A stretch of 64,000 nt of DNA, taken from contig NZ_FRAU01000001.1 of NCBI RefSeq assembly GCF_900142415.1, positions 62,001-126,000 of the forward strand, in the 5' to 3' direction. Position numbers and translations under genes: made by a program. Numbering within the stretch: the stretch's first letter is position 1; each line of letters opens with the position of its first letter. Positions 17,813-27,597 of this stretch are shown here, piece by piece. The DNA is from Rhodothermus profundi. GTDB lineage: Bacteria > Bacteroidota > Rhodothermia > Rhodothermales > Rhodothermaceae. The notes beneath the pieces were generated by a model. The model saw only the letters and a program-made list of their open reading frames with translations. It ran no database searches and had not been told where the DNA came from.

Positions 17813-18748
17813 ATGGACAACACCGCGGAAGCGCAACGCGCCTGGCGCACGCCAGAGATTGAAGAGCCAACGAACCGGTATGTAATTCATCCGCTGAGCT
17901 GGGCACTGGTGCAGCGGCTGGCGCGGTGGGGGGTACATCCGAACACGGTATCGCTGGTGGGGCTGGCACTGGGGGCCGGCGCGGCCGTGGCCTATTACCA
18001 CTACACCGCCTGGCAGGCCTCGGTGCTGGGCTTTTTGCTGATGATAGGGTGGCACGTCATGGACGGTGCCGATGGGCAGTTGGCCCGGCTTACAGGACGC
18101 ACCTCTGAGATTGGGAAAGTGCTTGACGGGCTCTGCGACCACGGCACGTTCGTGCTGATCTACCTCAGTCTGGCCCTGGCAACGTATCCATCAGCGGGCT
18201 GGATGGCCTGGGTGCTGGCTGTGCTGGCCGGAGGCAGCCACGTGGTGCAGGCAAGCACCTATGAATTTCAGCGGCAGTCGTACGACTACTGGGTGCATAA
18301 CAAACGGAGCGCGCGGCCAGTAACGCCCGAAGCGTTCTACAAAACGCTTGCGCAGAAACGAGGACTGGCCCGCTGGATGGGGTGGCTCTACTGGACGTAT
18401 CTGCGCGTGCAGTACGGCGTAGGGGCTGCCGACCGGGAGCTGATGCAGTTGCTGGAAAAGGCACTGGCGCAGCTTGGATATCCTGAGAAAGTGCGGCAGA
18501 TGTACCGTTTCGTACATCGGCCGCTGGTGCGGCGCTGGGCGCTGATGAGTTCAAACTATCGTACGTTGGCTATCTTTTTCGCCTGCCTGTATGGCAAGCC
18601 GCTGGCTTTTTTTGTGTTTGAACTGGTAGGACTCAATCTGATCTTCCTGGTACTGGTCATCCAGCAGCGCATCCGGAACCGGAGGTTCCGATCCTGGTTG
18701 CGCCGCCAGTTAGAAGCAAAGCCAGCGGACGTCTGGCTGTCAAGGTAA
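17813..18748 (+). CDS. CDP-alcohol phosphotransferase, probable CDP-inositol-dependent lipid synthase
   Basis: A 311-residue integral membrane enzyme with the complete CDP-alcohol phosphatidyltransferase motif Dx2DGx2ARx8Gx3Dx3D, starting MDGADGQLAR near residue 82. Hydrophobic segments flank it, and a C-terminal pair of segments is near 255-285. In R. marinus a gene of this family was shown to move inositol-1-phosphate from CDP-inositol to dialkylether glycerol, giving an ether inositol phospholipid. That is the reverse logic of the usual CDP-diacylglycerol route. The downstream neighbours (inositol-phosphate synthase and an NTP-transferase) fit that role, and the operon is tight (30-bp gap to the next gene). 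Identity with the published enzyme is inferred from context. Confidence 0.85.
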   Translation: MDNTAEAQRAWRTPEIEEPTNRYVIHPLSWALVQRLARWGVHPNTVSLVGLALGAGAAVAYYHYTAWQASVLGFLLMIGWHVMDGADGQLARLTGRTSEIGKVLDGLCDHGTFVLIYLSLALATYPSAGWMAWVLAVLAGGSHVVQASTYEFQRQSYDYWVHNKRSARPVTPEAFYKTLAQKRGLARWMGWLYWTYLRVQYGVGAADRELMQLLEKALAQLGYPEKVRQMYRFVHRPLVRRWALMSSNYRTLAIFFACLYGKPLAFFVFELVGLNLIFLVLVIQQRIRNRRFRSWLRRQLEAKPADVWLSR

Positions 18749-18778
18749 ACCCACGATCATCCTGAGCGAGAACTGTCT

Positions 18779-20107
18779 ATGAGCGAAGCTGTTTTCATTC
18801 GGCCTCCAGAGGGTAAGTTGCTGGTGCTGACGCCCGGCCTGGGCGCGGTGGCCACAACGTTTATGGCAGGGGTCGAAGCCGTTCGGCAGGGACGCGCGCG
18901 TCCTTATGGATCGTTAACCCAGATGCAGACAATTCGGCTTGGACGCCGATCGGCTGGACGCAACCCCCTGATCAAGGAATTTCTTCCGCTGGCAGAACTT
19001 GAGGATCTGGTCTTTGGCGCCTGGGACATTTTCCCAGACGACGCCTATGAGGCGGCTGTGCGGGCTCAGGTGCTTGAGGCGCAGGACCTAAAGCCCCTGG
19101 AAGATTTCCTGCGCACGATTCGGCCAATGCCGGCCGCTTTTGACCGGCGGTACGTGCGTCGGCTAGACGGGCCCAATGTGAAGCAAGCCCGTACCAAAAA
19201 GGAGCTGGCCGACATGCTCCGCGAGGACATCCGGCGCACAATTGAGGAGACCGGGGCCAGTCGGGCGGTGATGATCTGGTGTGGCTCGACCGAAGTGTAC
19301 ACCCGACCCTCCGAGTGTCATCGCTCGGTGGAGGCCTTCGAAGCTGGCATGGAAGCGAATGACCCTTCTATTACGCCTTCTCAGCTCTACGCCTATGCCG
19401 CTATCATGGAGGGCGTGCCGTACGCCAACGGTGCGCCTAACCTGTCAGCCGATGTGCCGGCGCTGGAGCAACTGGCCATAGAAAAGGGCGTCCCGATTGC
19501 TGGAAAGGACTTTAAAACCGGCCAGACAATGCTCAAGACAGCACTGGCACCGGCGCTCAAGGTGCGCATGCTGGGCGTGCGGGGCTGGTTTTCGACAAAC
19601 ATTCTGGGGAACCGCGACGGCGAGGTGCTTGACGACATCGACAGTTTCCGGGCGAAGGAAGTAACCAAAGCCGGCGTGCTCGACACGATTCTGCAGCCCG
19701 ATCTGTACCCAGAACTGTACGGCGATCTGTACCACAAGGTACGTATCAACTTTTACCCGCCCCGCGGGGATGCAAAAGAGAGCTGGGATAACATCGACAT
19801 TTTTGGCTGGATGGGCTACCCGATGCAGATCAAGGTCAACTTCCTGTGTCGGGATTCCATTCTGGCTGCGCCGATTGTGCTGGATCTGGCCCTGTTCCTG
19901 GATCTGGCAGCGCGGGCAGGTTTGAAAGGCATCCAGGAGTGGCTGTCGTTCTATTTCAAAAGCCCACATGTGCAGGAAGGACACGTGCCGGAGCACGATC
20001 TGTTTATCCAGCACATTCGGCTGAAAAACACCCTGCGCGTACTGGGTGGGGAGTCGCCGATTACGCACCTTTCAGAGGAATTTGAGCTGTACGAAAACCT
20101 GAAATGA
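18779..20107 (+). CDS. Inositol-3-phosphate synthase
   Basis: A 442-residue NAD-dependent enzyme that converts glucose-6-phosphate to L-myo-inositol phosphate. The N-terminal Rossmann region is LVLTPGLGAVATTFMAGVEAV. WCGSTEV, PYANGAPNLSADVPALEQLA, GKDFKTGQTMLKT and FSTNILGNRDGEVL are typical of the actinobacterial/archaeal-type synthases, as is the final catalytic region DNIDIFGWMGYPMQIKVNFL. It supplies inositol phosphate to the cytidylyltransferase encoded next, with which it overlaps by 4 bp (ATGA). Confidence 0.95.
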   Translation: MSEAVFIRPPEGKLLVLTPGLGAVATTFMAGVEAVRQGRARPYGSLTQMQTIRLGRRSAGRNPLIKEFLPLAELEDLVFGAWDIFPDDAYEAAVRAQVLEAQDLKPLEDFLRTIRPMPAAFDRRYVRRLDGPNVKQARTKKELADMLREDIRRTIEETGASRAVMIWCGSTEVYTRPSECHRSVEAFEAGMEANDPSITPSQLYAYAAIMEGVPYANGAPNLSADVPALEQLAIEKGVPIAGKDFKTGQTMLKTALAPALKVRMLGVRGWFSTNILGNRDGEVLDDIDSFRAKEVTKAGVLDTILQPDLYPELYGDLYHKVRINFYPPRGDAKESWDNIDIFGWMGYPMQIKVNFLCRDSILAAPIVLDLALFLDLAARAGLKGIQEWLSFYFKSPHVQEGHVPEHDLFIQHIRLKNTLRVLGGESPITHLSEEFELYENLK

Positions 20108-20865
20108 TGCAGAATGGCACAGGCCCCCGGACGGGTATCGTACTAGCTGCCGGACTGGGCTCGCGGCTGGCGGGCGCTCGCCCCGGCTTTCATCTAAAGC
20201 CCCTGACTCCGGTAGCAGGTATGCCGTTAATCCTGCGGACGCTGCGCAGCGTAGCGCTGGCCGGTTGCCGGGACGTGGTCATCGTGGTGGGTTACCACGG
20301 GGATGAGGTCCAGGAAGCGGTGACGCAGCACTACCGAGGACCGCTGCGGGTGCATTTTGCTTACAATCCGCATTACGAATTGCAGAATGGTCTTTCTGTG
20401 CTGGCCGCGCGGCCTTACGTCCACGAAGCACCTTTTCTGCTTACGATGGCCGACCATGTGCTGGGGGACGAACTCATGATGCTGGTGCGCACGCACCGGC
20501 CACCCAGCGACGGCGCTACGCTGCTGGTGGATTACCGGATCGACCAGGTTTTCGACCTGGACGATGCCACCAAGGTGCAGGTTGAGCATGGTTGGATTGT
20601 GGACATTGGCAAGCACCTGACCGATTATAACGCCATTGATACGGGCGTCTTTATCTGCACCTTTGCCCTGATGGAGGCGCTGGAGCGCGTCTATCGGGAG
20701 CAGGGGGATGCGTCGCTGTCCGACGGCGTGCGCCAGTTGGCACGGGCGCGTCGCATGGCTGCTCTTGATATTGGCGACAGCTTCTGGCAGGACGTTGATA
20801 CGCCGGAGATGCTTGCCTACGCTGAGCGTCGCCTGCTAGAAATGACCCCGTCTGTTCGGTCATAA
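20104..20865 (+). CDS. CTP:inositol-1-phosphate cytidylyltransferase-like NTP-transferase
   Basis: A 253-residue soluble nucleotidyltransferase (GT-A fold). The nucleotide loop is GIVLAAGLGSRLAG, and LKPLTPVAGMPLI replaces the usual K-P-L signature. ELQNGLSVLAARPYV and LLTMADHVLGDELM match the inositol-phosphate cytidylyltransferase subgroup, and DVDTPEM closes the active site. In archaea this domain is often fused to the CDP-alcohol transferase (IPCT/DIPPS); here the two are separate genes flanking the synthase. CDP-inositol is the expected product. A sugar-1-phosphate nucleotidyltransferase is possible but is less consistent with the operon. Confidence 0.87.
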   Translation: MMQNGTGPRTGIVLAAGLGSRLAGARPGFHLKPLTPVAGMPLILRTLRSVALAGCRDVVIVVGYHGDEVQEAVTQHYRGPLRVHFAYNPHYELQNGLSVLAARPYVHEAPFLLTMADHVLGDELMMLVRTHRPPSDGATLLVDYRIDQVFDLDDATKVQVEHGWIVDIGKHLTDYNAIDTGVFICTFALMEALERVYREQGDASLSDGVRQLARARRMAALDIGDSFWQDVDTPEMLAYAERRLLEMTPSVRS

Positions 20866-20870
20866 ACAGC

Positions 20871-20903
20871 AAAAGGGGAAGGTCGCCGAGACCTTCCCCT
20901 TTT
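20871..20903. terminator. Bidirectional hairpin terminator
   Basis: A perfect 14-bp stem (AAAAGGGGAAGGTC at 20871-20884 against GACCTTCCCCTTTT at 20890-20903) with a 5-nt loop has A/T runs on both flanks. It sits between the convergent cytidylyltransferase and pckA genes and can end both transcripts. Confidence 0.92.
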
Positions 20904-20920
20904 GCTAAAAACACTTCGCG

Positions 20921-22525
20921 TTACACGTTAACGACGCGTGGACCGGCCTCCGCTACTTCTCGGGAGCATCCAGCGCGATATTTTTCAAAGTTCTGAGCAA
21001 ACAGCCGGGCCAGGCGGTCGGCCATTTCATCGTAGGCTGCCGGATCACTCCACGTGTTGCGGGGCTGCAGGATTTCCTCCGGAATGCCAGGGCAACGCGT
21101 GGGAATGGCAAACCCGAAGCGTTCGTCCACAACCGTTGGCATTTGCGCCAGCGTGCCGTCGTGAATGGCATCAATGATAGCCCGAGTATGGGCCAGCTTG
21201 ATGCGGCGGCCTACGCCGTAAGGTCCCCCTGTCAGGCCTGTATTGATCAGCCAGGCCTGCGTGTTATGGCGCCGCATGCGCTCGGCCAGCATTTCTGCAT
21301 ATTTGAACGGATGCCATACGAGAAAAGCCGCGCCGAAGCAGGCCGAAAAAGTTGCCTGGGGCTCCGTTACGCCGACCTCAGTGCCCGCTACCTTGGCCGT
21401 GTAGCCGCTGATGAAATGATACATGGCCTGTTCGGGCGTTAGCCGCGCCACGGGGGGAAGCACGCCGAAGGCATCGTACGTCAGGAAAATGATGTGGCGG
21501 GGATGGCCTCCCATGCACGGGATTTTGGCGTTGTCAATGAATTCGATTGGATAAGAGGCCCGCGTGTTTTCGGTAATGGAGGCGTCGGCATAGTCTACCT
21601 CGCGCGTTTCCGGGTCAAAGACCACGTTTTCGAGCACAGTCCCAAAGCGAATGGCGTTGTAGATCTGCGGCTCCCCTTCGGGAGAAAGATTGATCACCTT
21701 TGCATAGCAACCTCCCTCAATGTTGAAAACACCCTCGTCGGTCCAGCAGTGCTCGTCATCACCGATGAGTCGACGTTTGGGATCGGCCGACAGGGTGGTC
21801 TTACCAGTACCGGAAAGACCAAAAAACAACGTTACGTCCCCGTCTGGACCTTCGTTAGCGGAGCAGTGCATGGAGAGCACGCCGCGGAGAGGCATCAGAT
21901 AATTCATAACCGTGAAAATGCCTTTTTTCATTTCACCGGCGTACTCGGTACCCAGGATTACCATTTCGCCCCGCTCGAAGGAGAGATCCACACTGGTTTT
22001 GGAGGTCATGTGAGAGGTGTAGCGGTTGGCAGGGAAACGCCCCGCGTTGTAGATGACGTAGTCTGGTTCTCCAAACTGGGCCAATTCCTCGCGCGTGGGG
22101 CGAATCAACATGTTATGCATGAAGAGGGCATGGTAAGGGCGCTCGCAGATGACGCGCACTTTGATCCGATACTTGGGCGCCCATCCAGCAAAGCCGTCAA
22201 TCACGTACAACCGGTCCCGCGTGTTCAGGTAATCAATGGCACGTTCACGGTTGATCAGAAAGGTATGTTCGTCAAGCGGAATGTTAATGGGCCCCCACCA
22301 GATGTTTTCCTGGCTGTCGGGATGTTCGACAATGCGTTTGTCGGCCGGGCTGCGCCCTGTTTTGGCACCAGACGTACAGGCCAGCGCGCCGCTGCTGACA
22401 ATAGCTGCACGGGCATCATAGCGAACGGCTTCTTCGTAGAGCACGGCCGGCGAGGGGTTGCGCAGCACATGCGGCACGCGCAGTCCGTAGGCTGTCAAAT
22501 CCATCGTCATAGTCATTTTTGACAT
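20921..22525 (-). CDS. pckA: Phosphoenolpyruvate carboxykinase (ATP)
   Basis: A 534-residue ATP-type PEPCK that decarboxylates oxaloacetate to PEP in gluconeogenesis. The kinase-1a loop [11 protein letters not shown] and kinase-2 LIGDDEH lie near residues 245-265. RSPADK and [25 protein letters not shown] are also characteristic. Several ATGs lie at the start ([10 protein letters not shown]); the outermost is given. It is divergent from hemH across a 197-bp region carrying two inverted repeats. It fits growth on acetyl-CoA or succinyl-CoA-yielding substrates such as phenylacetate and peptides. Confidence 0.97.
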   Translation of the reverse strand: MSKMTMTMDLTAYGLRVPHVLRNPSPAVLYEEAVRYDARAAIVSSGALACTSGAKTGRSPADKRIVEHPDSQENIWWGPINIPLDEHTFLINRERAIDYLNTRDRLYVIDGFAGWAPKYRIKVRVICERPYHALFMHNMLIRPTREELAQFGEPDYVIYNAGRFPANRYTSHMTSKTSVDLSFERGEMVILGTEYAGEMKKGIFTVMNYLMPLRGVLSMHCSANEGPDGDVTLFFGLSGTGKTTLSADPKRRLIGDDEHCWTDEGVFNIEGGCYAKVINLSPEGEPQIYNAIRFGTVLENVVFDPETREVDYADASITENTRASYPIEFIDNAKIPCMGGHPRHIIFLTYDAFGVLPPVARLTPEQAMYHFISGYTAKVAGTEVGVTEPQATFSACFGAAFLVWHPFKYAEMLAERMRRHNTQAWLINTGLTGGPYGVGRRIKLAHTRAIIDAIHDGTLAQMPTVVDERFGFAIPTRCPGIPEEILQPRNTWSDPAAYDEMADRLARLFAQNFEKYRAGCSREVAEAGPRVVNV

Positions 22526-22555
22526 GAATTCAAAGCATCACCTGCGCATTTCGTA

Positions 22556-22571
22556 TTATGCTTAAGCATAA
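22556..22571. promoter_or_regulatory. 16-bp perfect palindrome upstream of pckA
   Basis: TTATGCTTAAGCATAA is a perfect 16-bp palindrome in the pckA-hemH divergent region, 31 bp before the pckA start. A symmetric dimeric regulator site is the simplest reading. Confidence 0.45.
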
Positions 22572-22592
22572 GAAAAGCACTCCTCGGCTTTG

Positions 22593-22608
22593 TTAAACAT
22601 CTGTTTAA
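22593..22608. promoter_or_regulatory. Inverted repeat TTAAAC-N4-GTTTAA
   Basis: The second inverted repeat in the same divergent region (TTAAAC at 22593-22598, GTTTAA at 22603-22608), about 37 bp centre-to-centre from the first palindrome. It could control hemH, pckA or both. Confidence 0.35.
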
Positions 22609-22722
22609 GAATTCCTGAGATTCTACAGGATCTCGGCGTTTGGGCGAAACTTCAAACAGTTACTGGAACCGGTCGATGACGGCCGGTTCTAATCAAAAGT
22701 TCTGAACAGAAAAGGTGAGGGT

Positions 22723-24054
22723 ATGACGCCTCGGCAGTTTCTGCAGCTTTATCGGTATGACGACCGTCTGGTTCGGGGAGGGTATTTCTCCTCGGCACCG
22801 CTTCCGGTCAACTCTGGTGAAACGGTAGGCGTGGTGCTGCTCAACCTGGGCGGCCCGGAACATGTGGAAGATGTGGAGCCCTTCCTGTACAACCTGTTCA
22901 TGGATCCTGCTATTATTGATATTCCTCTGAAAGGAATTGCGCGCCACTGGCTCTGCCGGCTGATAGCTCGGCTGCGGGCAAAAAAAGTGGGCAAGGACTA
23001 TGAGCTGATCGGAGGCGGATCCCCACTCAACCGACTGACGCGGGAGCAGGCGCAGGCATTGGAGCGGTTGCTGAACCGGCGCTTTGGGCAACCGGCCGGC
23101 GTACACTTCCGGACCTACGTGGCCATGCGTTACTGGCACCCCTTCAGCGAGGAAGCGGCCCGGCAGATGCAAACAGAAGGGGTGGATAAGGTGGTGCTCC
23201 TGCCTCTCTATCCTCAGTACTCTAAGACCACCACTGGTTCCTCTCTCCTTTACTGGTGGATGTTGGAGCAGACCGGAGAAATTCCTCGGTGGCCTACTAC
23301 GTATATCTACGAATACGCCGCCCATCCCAAATACATTCAGGCGCTGAGCGAGCGCATTGACGAAGCGCTGCAGCGTTTTCCTAAGGGAATGCGGGCAGAG
23401 GTCCACCTGGTCTTCAGTGCGCATGGCACGCCGCTCCTTGAAATGAAAGAACGCCGCGATCCCTACTGTTGCCTGATTCATTCTACGGTGGACCGTGTCA
23501 TGGCCTATCGCAAGCACGATCTGCCTTACCACGTCTCTTTCCAGAGCAAAGTGGGACCGGGGGAGTGGTTGACGCCAAGCACGCCTGATAAGCTTGCCGA
23601 GCTGGCGCAGCAGGGCGTTCGAGCGGTGCTGATGGTTCCGGTGGCATTTGTGACCGATCATATTGAAACGTCTTTTGAACTGGACATCGAAGTGCGGGAG
23701 GAGGCAGAGCAGTTGGGAATCACCCATTACGAAGTGATGCCTGCGCTGAACTGTCATCCCCTGTTCATTGAAGCGCTGGCAGAAGTAACGGTAGCGCAGC
23801 TTCAGCTACCCATATCTCCTGCAACGCCTGGCGCCTCGGGAGATGGCGTTTCGACCGCCCCCGCTTATCCACTTCGGCCGCTTGACGAGCTGCCGCGGTA
23901 TCATCCACGGGTGCGCAAAACGCGCTGTCACCAGTGCGAACACATCACAGAGGCGCGATGCTGGATTCCATCCGAGTGTGAGCCAGCGCGCGAACGCGCC
24001 GAAAGCACGGCGCCTCCGAAACCTTCCGTTTCGTCCAAACGGCCTGCTTCGTGA
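22723..24054 (+). CDS. hemH: Ferrochelatase with cysteine-rich C-terminal tail
   Basis: A 443-residue ferrochelatase that inserts Fe2+ into protoporphyrin IX. The core has GVVLLNLGGPEHVEDVEPFL, GGGSPLNRLT, the active-site His in VFSAHGTPL, and FVTDHIETSFELDIE carrying the conserved acid. Beyond the core is a tail of about 90 residues: a Pro/Ser/Ala linker, then Cys402, Cys405, Cys413 and Cys419 (C-x2-C-x7-C-x5-C). Animal and some bacterial ferrochelatases bind a [2Fe-2S] cluster through C-terminal cysteines, so a cluster or zinc site is plausible, but the spacing differs. AAAGGTGAG lies a few bases before the ATG. hemL starts 3 bp past the stop. Confidence 0.95.
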   Translation: MTPRQFLQLYRYDDRLVRGGYFSSAPLPVNSGETVGVVLLNLGGPEHVEDVEPFLYNLFMDPAIIDIPLKGIARHWLCRLIARLRAKKVGKDYELIGGGSPLNRLTREQAQALERLLNRRFGQPAGVHFRTYVAMRYWHPFSEEAARQMQTEGVDKVVLLPLYPQYSKTTTGSSLLYWWMLEQTGEIPRWPTTYIYEYAAHPKYIQALSERIDEALQRFPKGMRAEVHLVFSAHGTPLLEMKERRDPYCCLIHSTVDRVMAYRKHDLPYHVSFQSKVGPGEWLTPSTPDKLAELAQQGVRAVLMVPVAFVTDHIETSFELDIEVREEAEQLGITHYEVMPALNCHPLFIEALAEVTVAQLQLPISPATPGASGDGVSTAPAYPLRPLDELPRYHPRVRKTRCHQCEHITEARCWIPSECEPARERAESTAPPKPSVSSKRPAS

Positions 24055-24057
24055 GAC

Positions 24058-25371
24058 ATGATGCAGTTGTCGGAGAGCCAGGCGCTTTTCAAAGCGGCGC
24101 AACAGGTCATTCCCGGAGGGGTTAATTCTCCAGTTCGAGCTTTTGGCAGCGTAGGAGGAACGCCGCCTTTTATTGCACGGGCGCAGGGCGCCTACGTGGA
24201 GGACGTAGACGGTAACCGATACATCGATTACGTAGGCTCCTGGGGGCCTATGCTCTTTGGACATGCTGATCCAGACGTGGTGCAGGCCATCCAGGAGGCA
24301 GCCAGTCGGTCCCCTTCGTTCGGAGCTCCCACCGAGCTGGAAGTGCGTGTGGCCGAACTGATCTGTGAGCTGGTGCCCTCTATCGAAATGGTGCGCCTGG
24401 TCAACTCCGGTACGGAGGCCACGATGAGTGCGGTTCGGCTGGCACGCGCCTATACCGGGCGCTCCAAGATTATCAAATTTGAGGGCCACTACCATGGGCA
24501 TGCTGACTTCTTCCTGATTGCGGCTGGAAGTGGTGCGCTCACGTTTGGGCAGCCCAATTCGCCCGGCGTTACACCCGGTACGGCGCAGGACACGCTGCTT
24601 GCCCGCTTCAATGATCTGGCGCACGTCGAGCAGTTAATCGCAGCCAATGCCGGTGAGATAGCCGCCATTATTCTGGAGCCAGTAGCCGGCAACATGGGCT
24701 GCGTGCCGCCAGAGCCCGGCTTCCTGGAAGGTCTGCGGGCGCTGTGCGATCGGCATGGCATCGTGCTCATCTTTGACGAGGTAATGACGGGCTTCCGCGT
24801 GGCGCGGGGAGGCGCGCAGGAGCGCTATGGCGTGCGTCCTGATCTGACGACGCTGGGCAAGGTCATTGGGGGGGGCCTGCCGGTCGGAGCCTACGGCGGA
24901 CGCCGGGAGATCATGGAGTATGTTGCTCCTCGGGGACCCGTTTACCAGGCCGGCACCCTCTCAGGTAATCCGCTGGCTATGGCAGCGGGCTATGCTATGC
25001 TGCGTAAAATTGCCGATACGCCGGACCTGTACGAACGGCTGGAGACTTTTGGCGCAGCGCTGGAAGCCGGCGTCCGAGAAAACTTGAAAGGACTGGGACT
25101 GGACCTGTACTTCACACGGGTGGGCGCTATGGCGACGCTCTTCTTTACGTCCGAGCGGGTCGTGGACTACGAAACAGCCCGTCGCTGCGACACGCGGCGC
25201 TTTGCTCGGTACTTTCATGCTATGCTGGAAGAGGGGATCTACCTGCCGCCCTCGCAATTTGAGGCGTTCTTCTTTTCAATAGCCCATGGCGAACGGGAAC
25301 TTGAGCAGACGCTCAGCGCCCAGCGCCGGGCGCTTGCGCGCGCTTTCGCCGACGACGGCGACGCGGCGTAG
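24058..25371 (+). CDS. hemL: Glutamate-1-semialdehyde 2,1-aminomutase
   Basis: A 437-residue PLP enzyme that makes 5-aminolevulinate from glutamate-1-semialdehyde in the C5 route of tetrapyrrole synthesis. Motifs are [12 protein letters not shown] at the start, [39 protein letters not shown] and the PLP lysine in [19 protein letters not shown] (near residue 270). It is coupled to hemH (3-bp gap), linking the first and last steps of the pathway. Its last 59 bp overlap the convergent rnr gene. hemA is not in the window. Confidence 0.97.
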   Translation: MMQLSESQALFKAAQQVIPGGVNSPVRAFGSVGGTPPFIARAQGAYVEDVDGNRYIDYVGSWGPMLFGHADPDVVQAIQEAASRSPSFGAPTELEVRVAELICELVPSIEMVRLVNSGTEATMSAVRLARAYTGRSKIIKFEGHYHGHADFFLIAAGSGALTFGQPNSPGVTPGTAQDTLLARFNDLAHVEQLIAANAGEIAAIILEPVAGNMGCVPPEPGFLEGLRALCDRHGIVLIFDEVMTGFRVARGGAQERYGVRPDLTTLGKVIGGGLPVGAYGGRREIMEYVAPRGPVYQAGTLSGNPLAMAAGYAMLRKIADTPDLYERLETFGAALEAGVRENLKGLGLDLYFTRVGAMATLFFTSERVVDYETARRCDTRRFARYFHAMLEEGIYLPPSQFEAFFFSIAHGERELEQTLSAQRRALARAFADDGDAA

Positions 25372-27571
25372 CTGCCTGGCTCTCGTGGTCTGAAATCGGT
25401 TCGACAAAGCGCAGGTCGATCTGTCGAGTAGCCGGATCGGCTCGCACGACCATCACCTCCACCACATCTCCGGGCCGGTACCGCTTACCGGTGTACAGTC
25501 CACGTAACGTGTACCGACGCTCGTCATACTCATAGTAGTCGTCGCCCATGTCGCGCACGTGCACGAGACCTTCTACCCAGACGTCTTCAAGTTCGACAAA
25601 CACGCCAAAGTTGGTTACGCTGCTAACAACGCCTCGAAAACAATCGCCCACGTGCTGCTGCATGTACTGCACCTGCTTGAGCCGAATCGAATCGCGCTCA
25701 GCTTCTTCGGCGGCGCGTTCACGTTCGGAGCAATGCTGGCAGCGCATTTCCAGCGCGTCTGCGTCAACAGCCGATGCGCTGGTCCCTTTCTTTAGATATG
25801 CCTTCAGCAGACGGTGCACCATCAGGTCGGGATACCGACGAATCGGACTGGTAAAATGCGTGTAAAAGTCAAATGCCAGTCCATAGTGGCCAATGTTCTG
25901 CGTGGAATAGCGGGCTTTGGCCATAGCCCGGAGGGCTGCCTCTTCAATAACAGGTTCCTCGGGCGTTCCCTTTACATGTTGAAGCAGTTCATTGAGCGCT
26001 TTCGAGGAGACGCTCCCATCTTCTATCTCCAACCGGTACCCAAAAACGCGCACGTAGTGCGCAAGCTGGCGAATTTTTTCGGCGTCAGGCCGGTCATGGA
26101 TGCGGTAGACAAAAGGAGGGGCTGCGGGACGCTTGCCAATGGTCTCAGCCACCAGCCGATTGGCCAGCAGCATAAACTCTTCGATGAGCTGGTGAGCAGC
26201 CAATCGGGCTTTGCGATAGATGCGTACCGGATTGCCTGCTTCATCTAGTTCAACCTTTACTTCAGGCAGATCGAAATCAATTGCGCCGGCTTGCATGCGG
26301 GCTGCGCGCAGCCGTTGCGCCAGCTCATGGGCCAGTCGCACCGGCTCGGCCAGTGGATGATCCGCGCCGTCGATAATGCTCTGCGCTTCTTCGTAGGTGA
26401 AGCGCTGGCGCGAATGGATAATGGTTTCGCGGATCTGGTAGCGAACCACCCGGGCGGCAGGCGTCAGCTCGATGAGCACCGAATACGTCAGCTTATCTTC
26501 GCCCGGCCGGAGCGAGCAGACCTGGTTCGAAAGCTTTTCGGGGAGCATCGGAATCACACGGTCTACAAGGTAGACACTGGTGCCGCGCTGGTACGCCTCC
26601 TCATCCAGCGCAGAGCCGGGACGAACGTAATAGCTGACGTCTGCAATGTGCACGCCAACTTCGATATGGCCATTAGGCAGGCGCCGCAGGTGAAGCGCAT
26701 CGTCAAAGTCTTTAGCGTCGGAGGGGTCAATTGTGAAGACCTCACGGTCGCGCAGATCCAGCCGGCGGCGGTATTCGCGTTCAGGGATCGTTTCCGGAAT
26801 GCGCGCTGCTTCCTGAAGCACGGCTTCGGGAAAGCCGGTGCGCACATCTTTGCTGAGCGCCAGCGCCAGCACCTGCACCCGCGGATCACTGGCTGGACCA
26901 AGCACTTCAAGCACGCGCCCTTCAGGCGACCCTTTGGGGTCGTCGAAGCGATCAATAGAAACCACCACCTTGTCGCCGGCATGGGCGCCGTTAAAGGCTT
27001 CGCGAGGCACATAGATGTCGCGCGTCAGGCGCGGGTCATCGGGCACCACCAAGGCGAAAGCCCCCCGAGGATGGAAGGTCCCCACGGTGCGGGTCCGCCG
27101 GCGCTCTAACACCTTGAGCACTTCTCCTTCGCGGCGACGGTCGCCGCGGGCCGGCGCGGCCAGCCCCACTAGTACGCGATCGCCATCGAGCGCCGTGCCC
27201 ATGTGCGCCTCGCTGATGTAGATGTCCTCCTCTTCCTGGCCTTGAATTTCCACAAATCCATAGCCCTGAGGGTGCACGCGCAGGATGCCTTCTACGCGGT
27301 AAGGCCGGCGTTCGTAGGTGTAACGTCCTCCTTTGACGCGGGCAATTAGATGTTGATGCTCTAGCTCGGAAAGCACTTCCCAGAAGCGCTGGTAAGCTTC
27401 ATAGTCCCGCAGCGCCAGCAACTTGGCCAGCTCTTTAGGTCGGTATGCTCGGTGGGCATTATTACGCAACAGCGAGAGGATGGCCCGCCGGATTTGCAGT
27501 CGGGTAGGCGAGCGTTTGGGCTTTGCCGCGCTTGCTTTTTTCTGTGAGGTCGTTTTTTTCTTGCGTGCCAA
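25313..27571 (-). CDS. rnr: Ribonuclease R (RNB/VacB exoribonuclease)
   Basis: A 752-residue 3'-to-5' hydrolytic exoribonuclease acting on structured RNA. A basic N-terminus ([20 protein letters not shown]) precedes a winged-helix region (about 25-90), two cold-shock domains, and the RNB catalytic domain with [12 protein letters not shown] (near 285). A C-terminal S1 domain ([20 protein letters not shown]) and an Arg-rich tail follow. The start is TTG. The tail (about 19 codons) is encoded on the DNA that also encodes the end of hemL. It is the last gene of aroB-tamB-rnr (26-bp gap). Confidence 0.95.
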   Translation of the reverse strand: MARKKKTTSQKKASAAKPKRSPTRLQIRRAILSLLRNNAHRAYRPKELAKLLALRDYEAYQRFWEVLSELEHQHLIARVKGGRYTYERRPYRVEGILRVHPQGYGFVEIQGQEEEDIYISEAHMGTALDGDRVLVGLAAPARGDRRREGEVLKVLERRRTRTVGTFHPRGAFALVVPDDPRLTRDIYVPREAFNGAHAGDKVVVSIDRFDDPKGSPEGRVLEVLGPASDPRVQVLALALSKDVRTGFPEAVLQEAARIPETIPEREYRRRLDLRDREVFTIDPSDAKDFDDALHLRRLPNGHIEVGVHIADVSYYVRPGSALDEEAYQRGTSVYLVDRVIPMLPEKLSNQVCSLRPGEDKLTYSVLIELTPAARVVRYQIRETIIHSRQRFTYEEAQSIIDGADHPLAEPVRLAHELAQRLRAARMQAGAIDFDLPEVKVELDEAGNPVRIYRKARLAAHQLIEEFMLLANRLVAETIGKRPAAPPFVYRIHDRPDAEKIRQLAHYVRVFGYRLEIEDGSVSSKALNELLQHVKGTPEEPVIEEAALRAMAKARYSTQNIGHYGLAFDFYTHFTSPIRRYPDLMVHRLLKAYLKKGTSASAVDADALEMRCQHCSERERAAEEAERDSIRLKQVQYMQQHVGDCFRGVVSSVTNFGVFVELEDVWVEGLVHVRDMGDDYYEYDERRYTLRGLYTGKRYRPGDVVEVMVVRADPATRQIDLRFVEPISDHESQAATPRRRRRRKRAQAPGAGR

Positions 27572-27597
27572 GGATGCTTGCAGCGATCTATTTCAGA

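Noticed and set aside
17813-20865. Di-myo-inositol-phosphate (DIP) synthesis as the operon's product
   Set aside because: The genes match the DIP pathway in kind, but the R. marinus pathway I recall makes a CDP-inositol-derived ether lipid and DIP was reported absent there. DIP remains only a secondary possibility.
21494-22522. 342-codon plus-strand frame opposite pckA
   Set aside because: pckA has all kinase motifs and the antisense frame has none.
22693-23757. 354-codon minus-strand frame opposite hemH
   Set aside because: It is an antisense shadow of the ferrochelatase core.
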